Of a DNA stretch of 64,000 bases, positions 50,041 through 58,312 are shown in pieces; within the stretch, counting starts at the first letter, position 1, and each line of letters opens with the position of its first letter. The stretch spans positions 62,001 to 126,000 of the forward strand of contig NZ_JAEIOS010000013.1 of assembly GCF_016342265.1 (NCBI RefSeq). Reading direction: 5' to 3'. Origin of the DNA: Corynebacterium meridianum. GTDB lineage: Bacteria; Actinomycetota; Actinomycetes; Mycobacteriales; Mycobacteriaceae. The notes under the pieces were generated by a model, which was given only the letters and a program-made list of their open reading frames with translations, searched no databases and was not told the origin of the DNA. A program made the translations under genes and the position numbers.

Positions 50041-51420
50041 CTAGCGTTGCACCTCCTGGCGTAGCCCCGGGGTCGGCGGTCCTGCCGGAGCTGTGGCCCT
50101 GAGCGCCGGACGTCGGGCGGTGTCGGAGATACGGAGCAGTAGCGCCACGAGAATGTAGTTGGCCATCAGCGAGGAACCACCGTGGGAGATGAACGGGGTG
50201 GTGAGTCCGGTCATCGGCATCAGGGCGGAGATACCCGCCGTGACGACGAAGATCTGAATGGCGAGGGTGAGGGAGAGGCCCGCGGCGACGAGTTTGCCGT
50301 AGGAGTCCCGGACGAGAACGGCGGTCCGCATCCCGCGGATGATGAGAATGGCGAAGAGAATGAGGACCGCTGTGAGACCCACCAGGCCGAGCTCCTCGCC
50401 GATGGCGGCGAGGATGAAATCGGTGTGTGCGACCGGAACCTCATCGGGGTACCCCTCGCCGAGCCCGGTGCCCGTGATCCCGCCCCAGCTCATCCCGAAC
50501 AGGGCCTGGGAAAGCTGGTAGCCGGTGCCGTCGTAGTTCGCCAGCGGATCAATGAAATTCTGCACCCGGGACTGGATCTTCGTGGAAATGGTGTAGACAC
50601 CGTAGCCACCGACCGCGACCAGCAGACCACCGATCAGCAGCCATGAGGTCCGCCCCGTGGCGAGATAGAGCATGCCGAGAACCGTACTGAACAGCAGCAG
50701 TGCCGGACCGAAGTCGTTTTCACCGGCCATGATAACCAGTGCGATGGCCCAGACCAGCAGGATCGGGCCCAGGTCACGGAGCCGGGGGAAGTCGAGTCCG
50801 AGGATCCGGGCCCCCGCCACGTTCAGGCGGGCCCGCTTGTTCACCAGCAGCTGCGCGAAGAACAGCAGCAGCAGGATCTTCGAGAACTCGCCGGGTTGCA
50901 CGGAGAAGGGGCCGAGTGAGATCCATATCTTCGCGTCGCTTCCTGCGGATCCCGGCCACACCATCGGCAGCGCCAGCAGGATCAGGCCCAGACCACCCAA
51001 CAGGTAGGAATAGCGGGTGAACACGCGGTGGTTCCGGATCACCAGCAGTACCGCGATCATCACCACAAGGGCGACCATCGTCCACTGGAGCTGACCGGAT
51101 GCGAGGTACACCTCCGTGACGCTGCCGTCCCGCTGCGGAATGAGCAGCGGATCGAGTCGGTGGATCATCAGTATCCCCAGACCATTGAGCAGAGCCACCA
51201 CCGGCAGCATCACGCAGTCCGCGTAGGGAATGAGCCAACAGAGCACCAGATGCACGGTGAGGAACACCACCGCGAACTGGGCGACGGGAATGAGGGAGGT
51301 CGCGGGATCGTCGCCCTGTGCGACCGCCAGCGACGCGCGGGCGACCAGGATCACGAGAGCGGCAAGCACGATCAGCCAGCGCTCGACCCGCCGCATCTTC
51401 AGTCTTTCGACGATACTCAC
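50041..51420 (-). CDS. rodA: SEDS glycosyltransferase RodA
   Basis: 459 residues with about 12 helices. SEDS signatures include VQPGEFSKILLLLFFA, AGENDFGPALLLFSTVLGML and AHTDFILAAIGEELGL. It polymerises lipid II into glycan strands with PbpA. The GTG start shares its first G with the pstP TAG stop (TAGTG). Confidence 0.96.
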   Translation of the reverse strand: MSIVERLKMRRVERWLIVLAALVILVARASLAVAQGDDPATSLIPVAQFAVVFLTVHLVLCWLIPYADCVMLPVVALLNGLGILMIHRLDPLLIPQRDGSVTEVYLASGQLQWTMVALVVMIAVLLVIRNHRVFTRYSYLLGGLGLILLALPMVWPGSAGSDAKIWISLGPFSVQPGEFSKILLLLFFAQLLVNKRARLNVAGARILGLDFPRLRDLGPILLVWAIALVIMAGENDFGPALLLFSTVLGMLYLATGRTSWLLIGGLLVAVGGYGVYTISTKIQSRVQNFIDPLANYDGTGYQLSQALFGMSWGGITGTGLGEGYPDEVPVAHTDFILAAIGEELGLVGLTAVLILFAILIIRGMRTAVLVRDSYGKLVAAGLSLTLAIQIFVVTAGISALMPMTGLTTPFISHGGSSLMANYILVALLLRISDTARRPALRATAPAGPPTPGLRQEVQR

Positions 51421-52967
51421 TAGGAGGTCACCTCCCGGCAGTTGACGCCCGGCGTACTCAGATCCCCGGGACTACGACGGGGTGCCGTGGAGGTCGGGGT
51501 CGGCGACTCGGTCCGATCGGTTTCGCCGGTGGTCGCCTCTTCGTCGCCGGGTGCACTTACACCACCGTCGCCGGTGGTCGTCTTGTCCGCCTCGGAGTTC
51601 TCATCTTCGCCGGGTTTCCGGGTCACGCACAGCGGTAGGGCGTCATCCCCGAGCCGTCGAAGCTGCTGCAGTACCTCGTCATAGGAACCCGAGGGAAGCG
51701 AGGTCACGGATTCGCGCCGCGACTCGGGGAGATCGTCCAATCGGAAGGGGCTGCAGTCATCGCCGGCCGCGGTGCCGACGACGGTGACGTTTCCGCCGGG
51801 ATCGAGGCAGACGACCTGGTAGGTGCTGTGGAGGGGGCGGCCGAGAACGGAGAGGTTGATTCCGCGCTCTATGACGATGTCCCCGTCCTGCCTGTCGTTC
51901 CCGGACCCTTCGGCGACGGACACGTAGTAGGTGGAGTTCATCTGACCCCATCCCCACCAGGCACCGCCGGCGAGGACACCCATGAGGACGAGTACGGGGA
52001 GAATCCAGCGGAACCTGCGCCGGGAGGAACCATCGCCGGGGGCGTGGGCCGGATCCTCCGGTACCGCACCCACGGGCTGGGGCGAGGCCTGCCCCGAAGG
52101 AGAGATCTCCTGCGGCTGCCGGGCGCTCATCAACGCGGCCCTGCCGGCTGCGGTATCCGGCCGGGGGCTCTCCGGATCGGTGGTGTTCAGTGCGCCGACG
52201 ACGACCGGAGTGGTCGGCAGAGCTTTCTCTTCCTCCGCCGAGGCGAGCTGTGCCGTGTCGATGATGTCCGCGACGACGACCGTGACGTTGTCCGGGCCCC
52301 CGGAGCGCAGTGCGAGGTCGACGAGCCGCCGGGCGGCCTCCGTCGGGGTACCGGCGCGGAGCGTCTCCTCGATGGTGGAATGAGTGACCGGATCCGACAG
52401 ACCGTCGGAGCAGAGCAGGAACCGATCCCCGGGTCGGGTGTCGATGAATCGCAGGTGGGGCTCCACCGGTCGGCCGGTGTAGGCCTTCAGGATCAGGGAA
52501 CGCTGCGGGTGCGTCGAGATGTCCTCGGGATCGAGTTTCCCCTCCTCCACGAGGGACTGGACGAAGGTGTCATCGGTGGTGATCTGGTCGAGTTTCCCGT
52601 CCCGGAGCCGGTAGCCACGGGAATCCCCGACATGGCACAGGGCCATCCGGTGACCGGCGAACAGGAGTGCGGTCAGGGTTGTGCCCATGCCCTCGGTGTT
52701 CGGGTTTCGTCTCACCTCCTCCGCGATGGACCGGTTCCCGTCATCCGCCAGGGACCCGAGAAGTGCGAGCATGTCGTTGTCACCCGGGTCGGCGTCCAGG
52801 GGTCGGAGATGGTCGATCATCAGCTGCGAGGCGATCTCACCCGCGGCATGACCTCCCATACCGTCCGCGAGTGCCAGCAGGTGCGGCCCGGCGTAGGCGG
52901 AATCCTCGTTGTTGCCGCGTACGAGTCCACGGTCCGACGCGGTGGCGTAGTTCAGTCTCCAGGTCAC
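51420..52967 (-). CDS. pstP: PP2C-type Ser/Thr phosphatase PstP
   Basis: About 515 residues from a GTG at 52967 overlapping the fhaB stop. The PP2C domain (about 1-240) carries metal-binding motifs NNEDSAY, LADGMGGHA, SDGLSD and GGPDNVTVVV. A linker, one helix (WILPVLVLMGVLAGGAWWGWG, near 315) and an extracellular domain with a Thr/Ser-rich tail follow. It reverses PknA/PknB phosphorylation. The frame is open to 53093 but overlaps fhaB. Confidence 0.95.
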   Translation of the reverse strand: MTWRLNYATASDRGLVRGNNEDSAYAGPHLLALADGMGGHAAGEIASQLMIDHLRPLDADPGDNDMLALLGSLADDGNRSIAEEVRRNPNTEGMGTTLTALLFAGHRMALCHVGDSRGYRLRDGKLDQITTDDTFVQSLVEEGKLDPEDISTHPQRSLILKAYTGRPVEPHLRFIDTRPGDRFLLCSDGLSDPVTHSTIEETLRAGTPTEAARRLVDLALRSGGPDNVTVVVADIIDTAQLASAEEEKALPTTPVVVGALNTTDPESPRPDTAAGRAALMSARQPQEISPSGQASPQPVGAVPEDPAHAPGDGSSRRRFRWILPVLVLMGVLAGGAWWGWGQMNSTYYVSVAEGSGNDRQDGDIVIERGINLSVLGRPLHSTYQVVCLDPGGNVTVVGTAAGDDCSPFRLDDLPESRRESVTSLPSGSYDEVLQQLRRLGDDALPLCVTRKPGEDENSEADKTTTGDGGVSAPGDEEATTGETDRTESPTPTSTAPRRSPGDLSTPGVNCREVTS

Positions 52968-53413
52968 GGTATGAGCCTCACGGTGGTGGTTCCCAGGTCG
53001 ATGTTCGTGTCGGCGCCGACTCTCTCGGGTTGTTCTATGGGCACGCCGCCCACGAAGGTTCCGTTCCGTGACGCGAGGTCCTCGATGAACCATTCGTCCG
53101 AATGCCGGAACAGCCGGGCGTGCTGCCGCGTAGTCGAGTCATCGCCGACGACGAAGGTGCAGTGGGGATCCCGCCCGATGAGGATCTCGTTGAGGCCGGC
53201 GAGTTCGATCCACGTTCCTTCCGACGGCCCACCCACGGCCATCAACCGGGTCGGAGGAGCGGAGCGGGTGAGCGTCCGGCCGCCTCCTCGACCACCCGGC
53301 GCACCCGCGCCGGCGCGGATGTCGCTGCGGAGCGCCCGGAGCGACATGAGCACAAACAACCACAGAAGTATGAGCAGCCCCATCCGCAGGGCGAGCAGCA
53401 CGACTGATTCCAT
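52964..53413 (-). CDS. fhaB: Membrane-anchored FHA-domain protein FhaB
   Basis: 149 residues. An N-terminal helix (LLALRMGLLILLWLFVLMSLRAL) anchors a cytoplasmic FHA domain with IGRDPHCTFVVGDDSTTRQHARL and the RNGTFVGG loop that bind phosphothreonine. In mycobacteria this protein (FipA) links kinase signalling to the divisome. Confidence 0.94.
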   Translation of the reverse strand: MESVVLLALRMGLLILLWLFVLMSLRALRSDIRAGAGAPGGRGGGRTLTRSAPPTRLMAVGGPSEGTWIELAGLNEILIGRDPHCTFVVGDDSTTRQHARLFRHSDEWFIEDLASRNGTFVGGVPIEQPERVGADTNIDLGTTTVRLIP

Positions 53414-53479
53414 ATCTTCTTCTCCTGGCGGGTGTTGCGACGGGGGTGATGGACGGAGGGTGGCGGTGGTACCACCCGG

Positions 53480-54397
53480 TCAGCCGCCGGTGATCCGGAC
53501 CTCTATGTAGGAGTGCCCCACTTTAATCACGTCTCCATCGGCGAGAAGCCAGTTCTCGATGTCCGTGTCATTGACCGTGGTTCCGTTGGTGGAGTGGAGG
53601 TCGACGAGGACCGCGTCCCGGCCGTCCCACATCACCTCGGCGTGGCGGCGGGACACGCCCATGTCCGGCAGTCGGAAATCGACGTCGGTGCCACGGCCGA
53701 TGATGTTGGTGCCCTCCTGAACGAGATAGGTGCGCGATGAACCGTCCTGCAGGAGCAGTGTCACAAGGGGAGCGTGCCGAGCCGGTTGTGCCGTGGGCAT
53801 CAATTCGGTCTGTTCCGCGGCGGGAGGATCCGATTGCATCGGGGGCTGCGGTACGGGGACCGGTGCTGCCGGGGGAGCCTGGGGATAACCGGAGCTGGCC
53901 GCGCCGGCAGAGGTGGGTTTGCCGTATTCGCGCCGGGGGGATTCCGTGCTCGCGGACGGTTTCTCAGGGTCGCCTGTGTTCCCGGGTTCCCCGACGTAGC
54001 ACGTGGTCTCCCGTGGGGTCGGATCGATTCGGCTGCGGCTGCCCAGCTGGCCCGTGCGCAATCCCGGGTCGACCTTCACCTGTACGATCACCGGGCCCAG
54101 GGTGACGAAGCCCTGATTCCTGCACCATCGGCTCATCCGTCCGGCCGCGTCCTGCGGCAGATCGGGATGGGCGGTGCTGAGATTGTCGAAATCCTTCCGG
54201 CTGACGGAAACGAGGTAGACATTCGGGGCCTCTATCCAGTCACCGTCGCCCCGGGTGAGATTGTCCTCGGCCTGCTGGGTGATCAGATCATCAACTTCTC
54301 CGGGAACGACCTTTCCGCCGAACACGAAAGCGAATCCGTTGTCCAGACCGCGCTGGAGTGAGCTGTCCAACTTCGCTATCCGGTCCATGACAGACAT
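53480..54397 (-). CDS. fhaA: FHA-domain protein FhaA with DUF3662 domain
   Basis: About 305 residues from ATG 54397 with AAAGGTGG upstream. The N-terminal DUF3662 domain (about 1-120, MDRIAKLDSSLQRGLDNGFAF) is joined by a Pro-rich linker (170-215) to a C-terminal FHA domain with GRGTDVDFRLPDMGVSRRHAEV and LHSTNGTTVND. FhaA is known to bind the phosphorylated MurJ pseudokinase; both genes are in this window. Confidence 0.95.
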   Translation of the reverse strand: MSVMDRIAKLDSSLQRGLDNGFAFVFGGKVVPGEVDDLITQQAEDNLTRGDGDWIEAPNVYLVSVSRKDFDNLSTAHPDLPQDAAGRMSRWCRNQGFVTLGPVIVQVKVDPGLRTGQLGSRSRIDPTPRETTCYVGEPGNTGDPEKPSASTESPRREYGKPTSAGAASSGYPQAPPAAPVPVPQPPMQSDPPAAEQTELMPTAQPARHAPLVTLLLQDGSSRTYLVQEGTNIIGRGTDVDFRLPDMGVSRRHAEVMWDGRDAVLVDLHSTNGTTVNDTDIENWLLADGDVIKVGHSYIEVRITGG

Positions 54398-54542
54398 CGT
54401 GTTCCACCTTTCTCCGTGTGACGGCTGTCGTTGGCCGGTGGCCACCGGCCGGGCCAGCGGGTGTCGGGCGACAGCTCCTTCCCGGTTGAATGGGGGATCA
54501 CCCTACCGGATGCCACTGATATTCCCTGCTGCGTGGCGTTTC

Positions 54543-54561
54543 CAGGTCTGAAGAAGACCTG
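54543..54561. repeat. Small inverted repeat upstream of fhaA
   Basis: CAGGTCT (54543-54549) and AGACCTG (54555-54561) with a 5-nt loop, in the 343-bp gap between fhaA and tRNA-Leu. It may be an fhaA leader hairpin or operator. Apart from the fhaA and tRNA promoters I see nothing else in this gap. Confidence 0.35.
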
Positions 54562-54681
54562 TTCGCGCAGTGCTTTGGCCCAGTATAGGTGGCGACCTCG
54601 AAATGACAGTAGGGCCACCGGTCGCCGGAGGGTTCACCTCACGGGTCTCATCGATTCGAAAGTGGATCATGAACTGGGAAT

Positions 54682-54712
54682 TTGCCAAGGGCGAATGCGT
54701 GCGTGCTATATT
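54682..54712 (+). promoter_or_regulatory. tRNA-Leu promoter
   Basis: TTGCCA at 54682-54687 and an extended -10 TGCTATATT (TATATT 54707-54712) lie about 28 nt before the tRNA. The 19-nt spacer is long but offset by the extended -10. Confidence 0.6.
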
Positions 54713-54740
54713 TCATGGAGTTGAGCGGCGACCAACACTC

Positions 54741-54824
54741 GGGCGAGTGGCGGAATGGCAGACGCGCTGGCTTCAGGTGCCAGTGTCCCTTTGGGACGTG
54801 GGGGTTCAAGTCCCCCTTCGCCCA
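54741..54824 (+). tRNA. tRNA-Leu (anticodon CAG)
   Basis: An 84-nt class II tRNA: acceptor GGGCGAG pairs with TTCGCCC, anticodon stem-loop CTGGC-TTCAGGT-GCCAG, long variable arm TGTCCCTTTGGGACG and T-arm GGGGGTTCAAGTCCCCC. CCA is not encoded. Confidence 0.97.
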
Positions 54825-54829
54825 CAATT

Positions 54830-54862
54830 GAGAAGGCCCCGGAGATGATCCGGGGCCTTCTC
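54830..54862 (+). terminator. Terminator after tRNA-Leu
   Basis: A 13-bp perfect stem (54830-54842 with 54850-54862) with a 7-nt loop, 6 nt after the tRNA. Confidence 0.8.
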
Positions 54863-55402
54863 GTGTGTCCACCCCGTGGATCGCTCTTGGGCTGTTGGTT
54901 TTACCGTGTCGCGTCCCGTTGTTCAGCCTGGAGGGATCCACCGTGTGTCGCTCCGCTTGCTGTACGGGCGGGGGTGAACTGTCCGGGATCCGTGGGTCGG
55001 TTCTCGGTGACGGGTCAGCCGGTCCGGGCCCTGCGACGGCGTCGTGGTGCCGACCGGTAATCTGAATTCACCTTTAGACGGGTGGTGTCGGGGGTGAAAA
55101 CGGGGGAGCGGCATCGAGGCAGTGGTTCGTCCGGGTCCCGAAAGATCCAGCGACACCACACCCCCGACGGTGACATGACGGAATTACATGTATGCGAGAC
55201 AGGTGATTCGGGCATGAATCGCGTTTACCCTGGCTTTATGCCTAACAGCGTTACTTTCAGCCGACTCTTGGAGCTGGTTCGAACACTTCACTGGCCTGCA
55301 AAACCGCGTCGGGCCGCCAGTTGAACTGGCGCAGTATCCGGAAAAGGACGGTATTTTTCTTATGTGGCAGGTGAACTTCCTCCAAACAATGGCCGAAAAT
55401 AT
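54863..55402. other. Intergenic region without a supported gene
   Basis: Short frames occur on both strands but none has a ribosome-binding site or recognisable family. A 10-bp GTCGGGGGTG segment near 55087-55096 has an inverted copy near 55160-55172. Base composition falls towards the promoter at 55403. Confidence 0.5.
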
Positions 55403-55431
55403 TTGAAAAGGCCACCGTGCCGGCTTAGAGT
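55403..55431 (+). promoter_or_regulatory. Strong housekeeping promoter before the secreted paralogues
   Basis: TTGAAA (55403-55408) and TAGAGT (55426-55431) are spaced by exactly 17 nt. An 84-nt leader and a GAAAGG ribosome-binding site precede the ATG at 55516. Confidence 0.65.
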
Positions 55432-55515
55432 AACCGTGTATCCAGTGTCCAAACAGGTCAAGCTTGGCCTCGGAGTTGGCACAGCAAGTCCCACAACCCC
55501 TGAAAGGCCCGCAAC

Positions 55516-56055
55516 ATGCGTACTTTCCGTCGTGCTGCTCTGGCGAGCGCCACCGCCATCGCTCTGACCCTCGGTGCCACCACCGTCGCCGTCGCAGATG
55601 AGACCAAGGATGAGCAGAAGCCCGGCAGCTCTGTCACCAACAGCAACGAGAACAAGGGGGACAACGACAAGAAGTCCTCCGATGTCAAGGACAAGCTTGG
55701 CTCCTCCGACAAGAAGGACGACGACGAGAAGGCCTCCGACAACAAGACCTCCTCCGATGTCAAGGACAAGCTCGGCTCCTCCGACAAGAAGGGCTCGTCC
55801 GACAACAAGGACAAGGGTGCTCAGCTGTCCTCCAAGGGCAACAGTGGCCTGAACTCCAGTGAGTTCGGCAAGATGCTCGACGGTGATAAGCCGGTCAACG
55901 GCCGTGATGTCTTCGGCTCCGAGGTTGAGACCGACATCCCCGCATGGGCTCGTGTCCTCCGCCTGATCACCGCCACGACCCTGATCGGCAGCTTCTTCGG
56001 CCTGATCGTTTTCCCAGTCTACAACTTCCTGAAGTTCAACAACTGGGTCCACTAG
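55516..56055 (+). CDS. Secreted Lys/Asp/Ser-rich protein with C-terminal membrane segment
   Basis: 179 residues. A clear signal peptide (about 1-27, ending ATTVAVADE) is followed by a strongly hydrophilic disordered region with two copies of SSDVKDKLGSSDKK (about 54-67 and 79-92). A conserved patch DGDKPVNGRDVFGS follows, then a hydrophobic segment at about 150-172 (ITATTLIGSFFGLIVFPVYNFL) and a 7-residue tail. There is no LPXTG. Codon use is strongly biased (AAG, GAC, TCC, GGC), suggesting high expression. It is paralogous to the next gene. Not a recognised family; an envelope protein is inferred. Confidence 0.85.
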   Translation: MRTFRRAALASATAIALTLGATTVAVADETKDEQKPGSSVTNSNENKGDNDKKSSDVKDKLGSSDKKDDDEKASDNKTSSDVKDKLGSSDKKGSSDNKDKGAQLSSKGNSGLNSSEFGKMLDGDKPVNGRDVFGSEVETDIPAWARVLRLITATTLIGSFFGLIVFPVYNFLKFNNWVH

Positions 56056-56090
56056 GATCACCCGAAGAATTCCCTGAAAGGACATAGAAA

Positions 56091-56513
56091 ATGCGCAACA
56101 TCCGCAAGGCTGCCATCGCAGCAACCACCGTTTTCGCCCTCACCCTCGGCGCCACCACCGCCGTGGCCGATGAGGTCAACAACAGCTCGACCAACGCAGC
56201 GACGGTCACCGACGACGGGGCCAACGACCCCAGCGTCGACCCGAACAACCCGGACATCAAGACCAAGAACACCGATTCGTTCCTGAACGATCTGTCCTCC
56301 AACGCCCCCGGCTCCTCCGAGTGGGGCGACCGCTACGACGCCGACAAGGTCGTCACCGGTAACGATCTCCTCGGCTCCACCAAGAACTGGGAGAACCAGC
56401 CCGAGTGGTCCAAGATCTGGTACGGCGTCACCGTCGCCGGTGTCCTGGCCTCCGTCCTGGGTCTGGTCGTATTCCCGGCCCTGAACAAGCTGCTGAACAT
56501 CCACAACACCTAG
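56091..56513 (+). CDS. Secreted protein with C-terminal membrane segment, paralogue of the preceding gene
   Basis: 140 residues with a near-identical signal peptide (TLGATTAVADE), an Asn/Asp/Ser-rich mature N-terminus, the shared patch DADKVVTGNDLLGS and a C-terminal hydrophobic segment (VTVAGVLASVLGLVVFPALNKLL). It lacks the Lys-rich repeats of its neighbour. It lies 35 bp downstream with its own GAAAGG ribosome-binding site, so the two are probably co-transcribed and end at the terminator at 56560. Function unknown. Confidence 0.85.
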   Translation: MRNIRKAAIAATTVFALTLGATTAVADEVNNSSTNAATVTDDGANDPSVDPNNPDIKTKNTDSFLNDLSSNAPGSSEWGDRYDADKVVTGNDLLGSTKNWENQPEWSKIWYGVTVAGVLASVLGLVVFPALNKLLNIHNT

Positions 56514-56559
56514 GATTTTCCTGCTGCTGCGACCTGACTCGATCAGGGGCGACGAAATG

Positions 56560-56580
56560 CCCCGCTCCGGCGGGGTTTTT
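56560..56580 (+). terminator. Intrinsic terminator after the secreted paralogues
   Basis: CCCCGC-TCCG-GCGGGG followed by TTTTT, the clearest textbook terminator in the window. Confidence 0.88.
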
Positions 56581-56703
56581 CCATGCTCAGGTCCGAGCCG
56601 TTGGTGGGTGAGCATGGCAACCAGTGCCGGGAGTGGCCCGGAGTCGCCGGACTACACTGTTCAAAACGGTGGCCCGCGACCGTCGGCCGCCGGGGAGAGG
56701 TCA

Positions 56704-57468
56704 ATGATGTCACCGGAGCCACAGAATGCGGCAGCGACCGGTATCAGCGTCATCGTTCCCGCGGGCAGTGACGCAGAACTACTGCGGCGATGTCTCGATG
56801 CACTCGACCGGCAAACCGTTCCCGCGGCGGAGATTCTTGCCGTCACGGATCCGGAAACGCCGACCGACGTCAGCGGAGTCGTTTGTGACCACGGCGTTTC
56901 GCCGGTGCTCACCGGTCCCGATGTCCTACCGGCTTCGGCCGGGTTCGATGCCGCCTCCAACCCGGTGCTCCTGCGGGTCAATCCTCGGAGTAATCCAGCA
57001 CCCGATCACCTCGAACGACTGCTTGAGGTATGGGATCTCGCGAACAGCCGGACCCGTGGTTTCTCCGTTGTCGGGGTCAGCGGTCCGACCCGTTTCGAGA
57101 TCCCCGGTCGGCGCGGAGATCTCCTCAGCGGCACCTACCGGCGTGCCCACGGCTCATCGGTGGGGAGGATCCTCGGGCACCAGCCGTTCTACGGCTCCAA
57201 CTACAGTATCCGCCGCGACTGGTGGTGTTCCGTCCGCCGCTCCATACGCGCGGCAGGCGCCCGGGTCGCGGAGGACGTGCACCTGAGTTTCGCGGTCCGC
57301 CCAGGGGAAACCATCTGGTACGCCCCGGAACTGTGTATCGCCGCGCAGCCCGAGCTTCGTATCCCGGACAAGGTCAGGGAGGGGATCCGCACCCTGGCGG
57401 TGAATCTGCTCAGCGAATCGACCACGACCCGTCGCACGGAGCGAATGGCAGCTGGGGAAGACCGGTGA
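56704..57468 (+). CDS. Glycosyltransferase family 2-like protein lacking DxD
   Basis: 254 residues from ATG 56704 (or 56707) with GGGGAGAGG upstream. The start ISVIVPAGSDAELLRRCLDALDRQTVPAAEILAV is a GT2 nucleotide-sugar fold. Where GT2 enzymes have a DxD after the fourth strand, this protein reads LLRVNPRSNPAPDHLERLL, so the metal-binding acids are absent. The later ARVAEDVHLSFAV matches the ED motif. No membrane segment. It may be an inactive or divergent transferase. The frame extends upstream to 56557 across the terminator, which was rejected. Confidence 0.7.
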   Translation: MMSPEPQNAAATGISVIVPAGSDAELLRRCLDALDRQTVPAAEILAVTDPETPTDVSGVVCDHGVSPVLTGPDVLPASAGFDAASNPVLLRVNPRSNPAPDHLERLLEVWDLANSRTRGFSVVGVSGPTRFEIPGRRGDLLSGTYRRAHGSSVGRILGHQPFYGSNYSIRRDWWCSVRRSIRAAGARVAEDVHLSFAVRPGETIWYAPELCIAAQPELRIPDKVREGIRTLAVNLLSESTTTRRTERMAAGEDR

Positions 57469-57798
57469 CTGCTGCCGCGTCCACGGCACGAAGATCGCCC
57501 GTACGTCATCATCGTCGGGGACGGGCACCGGTACCGGAAACCTCCACAACCGGCTTGCAGCGATACCCTCCGACCGACGCGGATCCCTGTCACACCGCAG
57601 CACCACGAGACCGGTGCAGCAGCGGAGATTACGGGATACCCGTCAGCCCTGGCTGATGACTACAGCCGGTCCCACGTTCGCAGGGAGTACCGGGTGATGG
57701 GGTCACCGGGCCGCAACGACAGCCCGTGATGTCCGCGTGCTGATCTCCCGATCTCCGGAAACGCCCCGCGCACCCCATTCAGTAGTCGTCACGGAATC
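57469..57798. other. Intergenic region without a supported gene
   Basis: About 330 bp. Open frames here are antisense or out-of-frame continuations with no start signals. I see no repeats or terminator of note. Confidence 0.5.
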
Positions 57799-57804
57799 TA
57801 CACT
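57799..57804 (+). promoter_or_regulatory. -10 box of the DinB-like gene
   Basis: TACACT ends 7 nt before the ATG at 57812, consistent with a leaderless message. Confidence 0.45.
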
Positions 57805-57811
57805 GACGGTT

Positions 57812-58312
57812 ATGGACCTTTCTGCACTGTACAGAGACCTCGCCCACCGGCCGGCCGACGCCGCGGCGGCTCTGCCCGTTCTCGCATCTGACGTACTGAA
57901 CGGTCATCCAGGAGGACACCCGAATTCGCCGGCATGGTTGCTCTGGCACGCAGCCCGGCAGATGGACGCCCAACTCGCTCAGCTCGCCGGTGCGGACGAG
58001 GTGTGGGCGGACGGGTGGCGGGAACGGTTGAACCTCGGCCCCGCCGGTGACGGCATCGGATACGGCGACAGAACCGAGGACGCGGCCCGGATCGTGTCCG
58101 ATGATCAGGAGGGACTCACCGAGTATCTCGTCGCCGTGTGTTCCGCCGCGGCGCGGTACGCCGAGAGCCTGCGGGACGGGCAGTGGGACGAGATCATCGA
58201 CGACTCCTACGATCCACCCGTCACGAGGGCCGCCCGTCTCGTCAGCATCATCGACGATGCTGCCCAACACGTCGGCCAGGTCGCCTACGTCGCCGGCATG
58301 CCATCGCTCTGA
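57812..58312 (+). CDS. DinB/mycothiol-dependent-isomerase-fold protein
   Basis: 166 residues with a four-helix-bundle pattern. Likely metal-binding histidines lie in SPAWLLWHAARQMD and DDAAQHVGQVAYVAGM, in the usual DinB_2/DUF664 positions. Proteins of this fold in actinobacteria often use mycothiol for detoxification, but the substrate is unknown. Its 3' end overlaps the convergent MerR remnant by 28 bp. Confidence 0.82.
   Translation: MDLSALYRDLAHRPADAAAALPVLASDVLNGHPGGHPNSPAWLLWHAARQMDAQLAQLAGADEVWADGWRERLNLGPAGDGIGYGDRTEDAARIVSDDQEGLTEYLVAVCSAAARYAESLRDGQWDEIIDDSYDPPVTRAARLVSIIDDAAQHVGQVAYVAGMPSL

Noticed and set aside
54741-54862. tRNA-Leu as an integration (att) site for the 55-64 kb accessory region
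   Set aside because: I found no repeat of the tRNA 3' end downstream and no integrase gene in the window.
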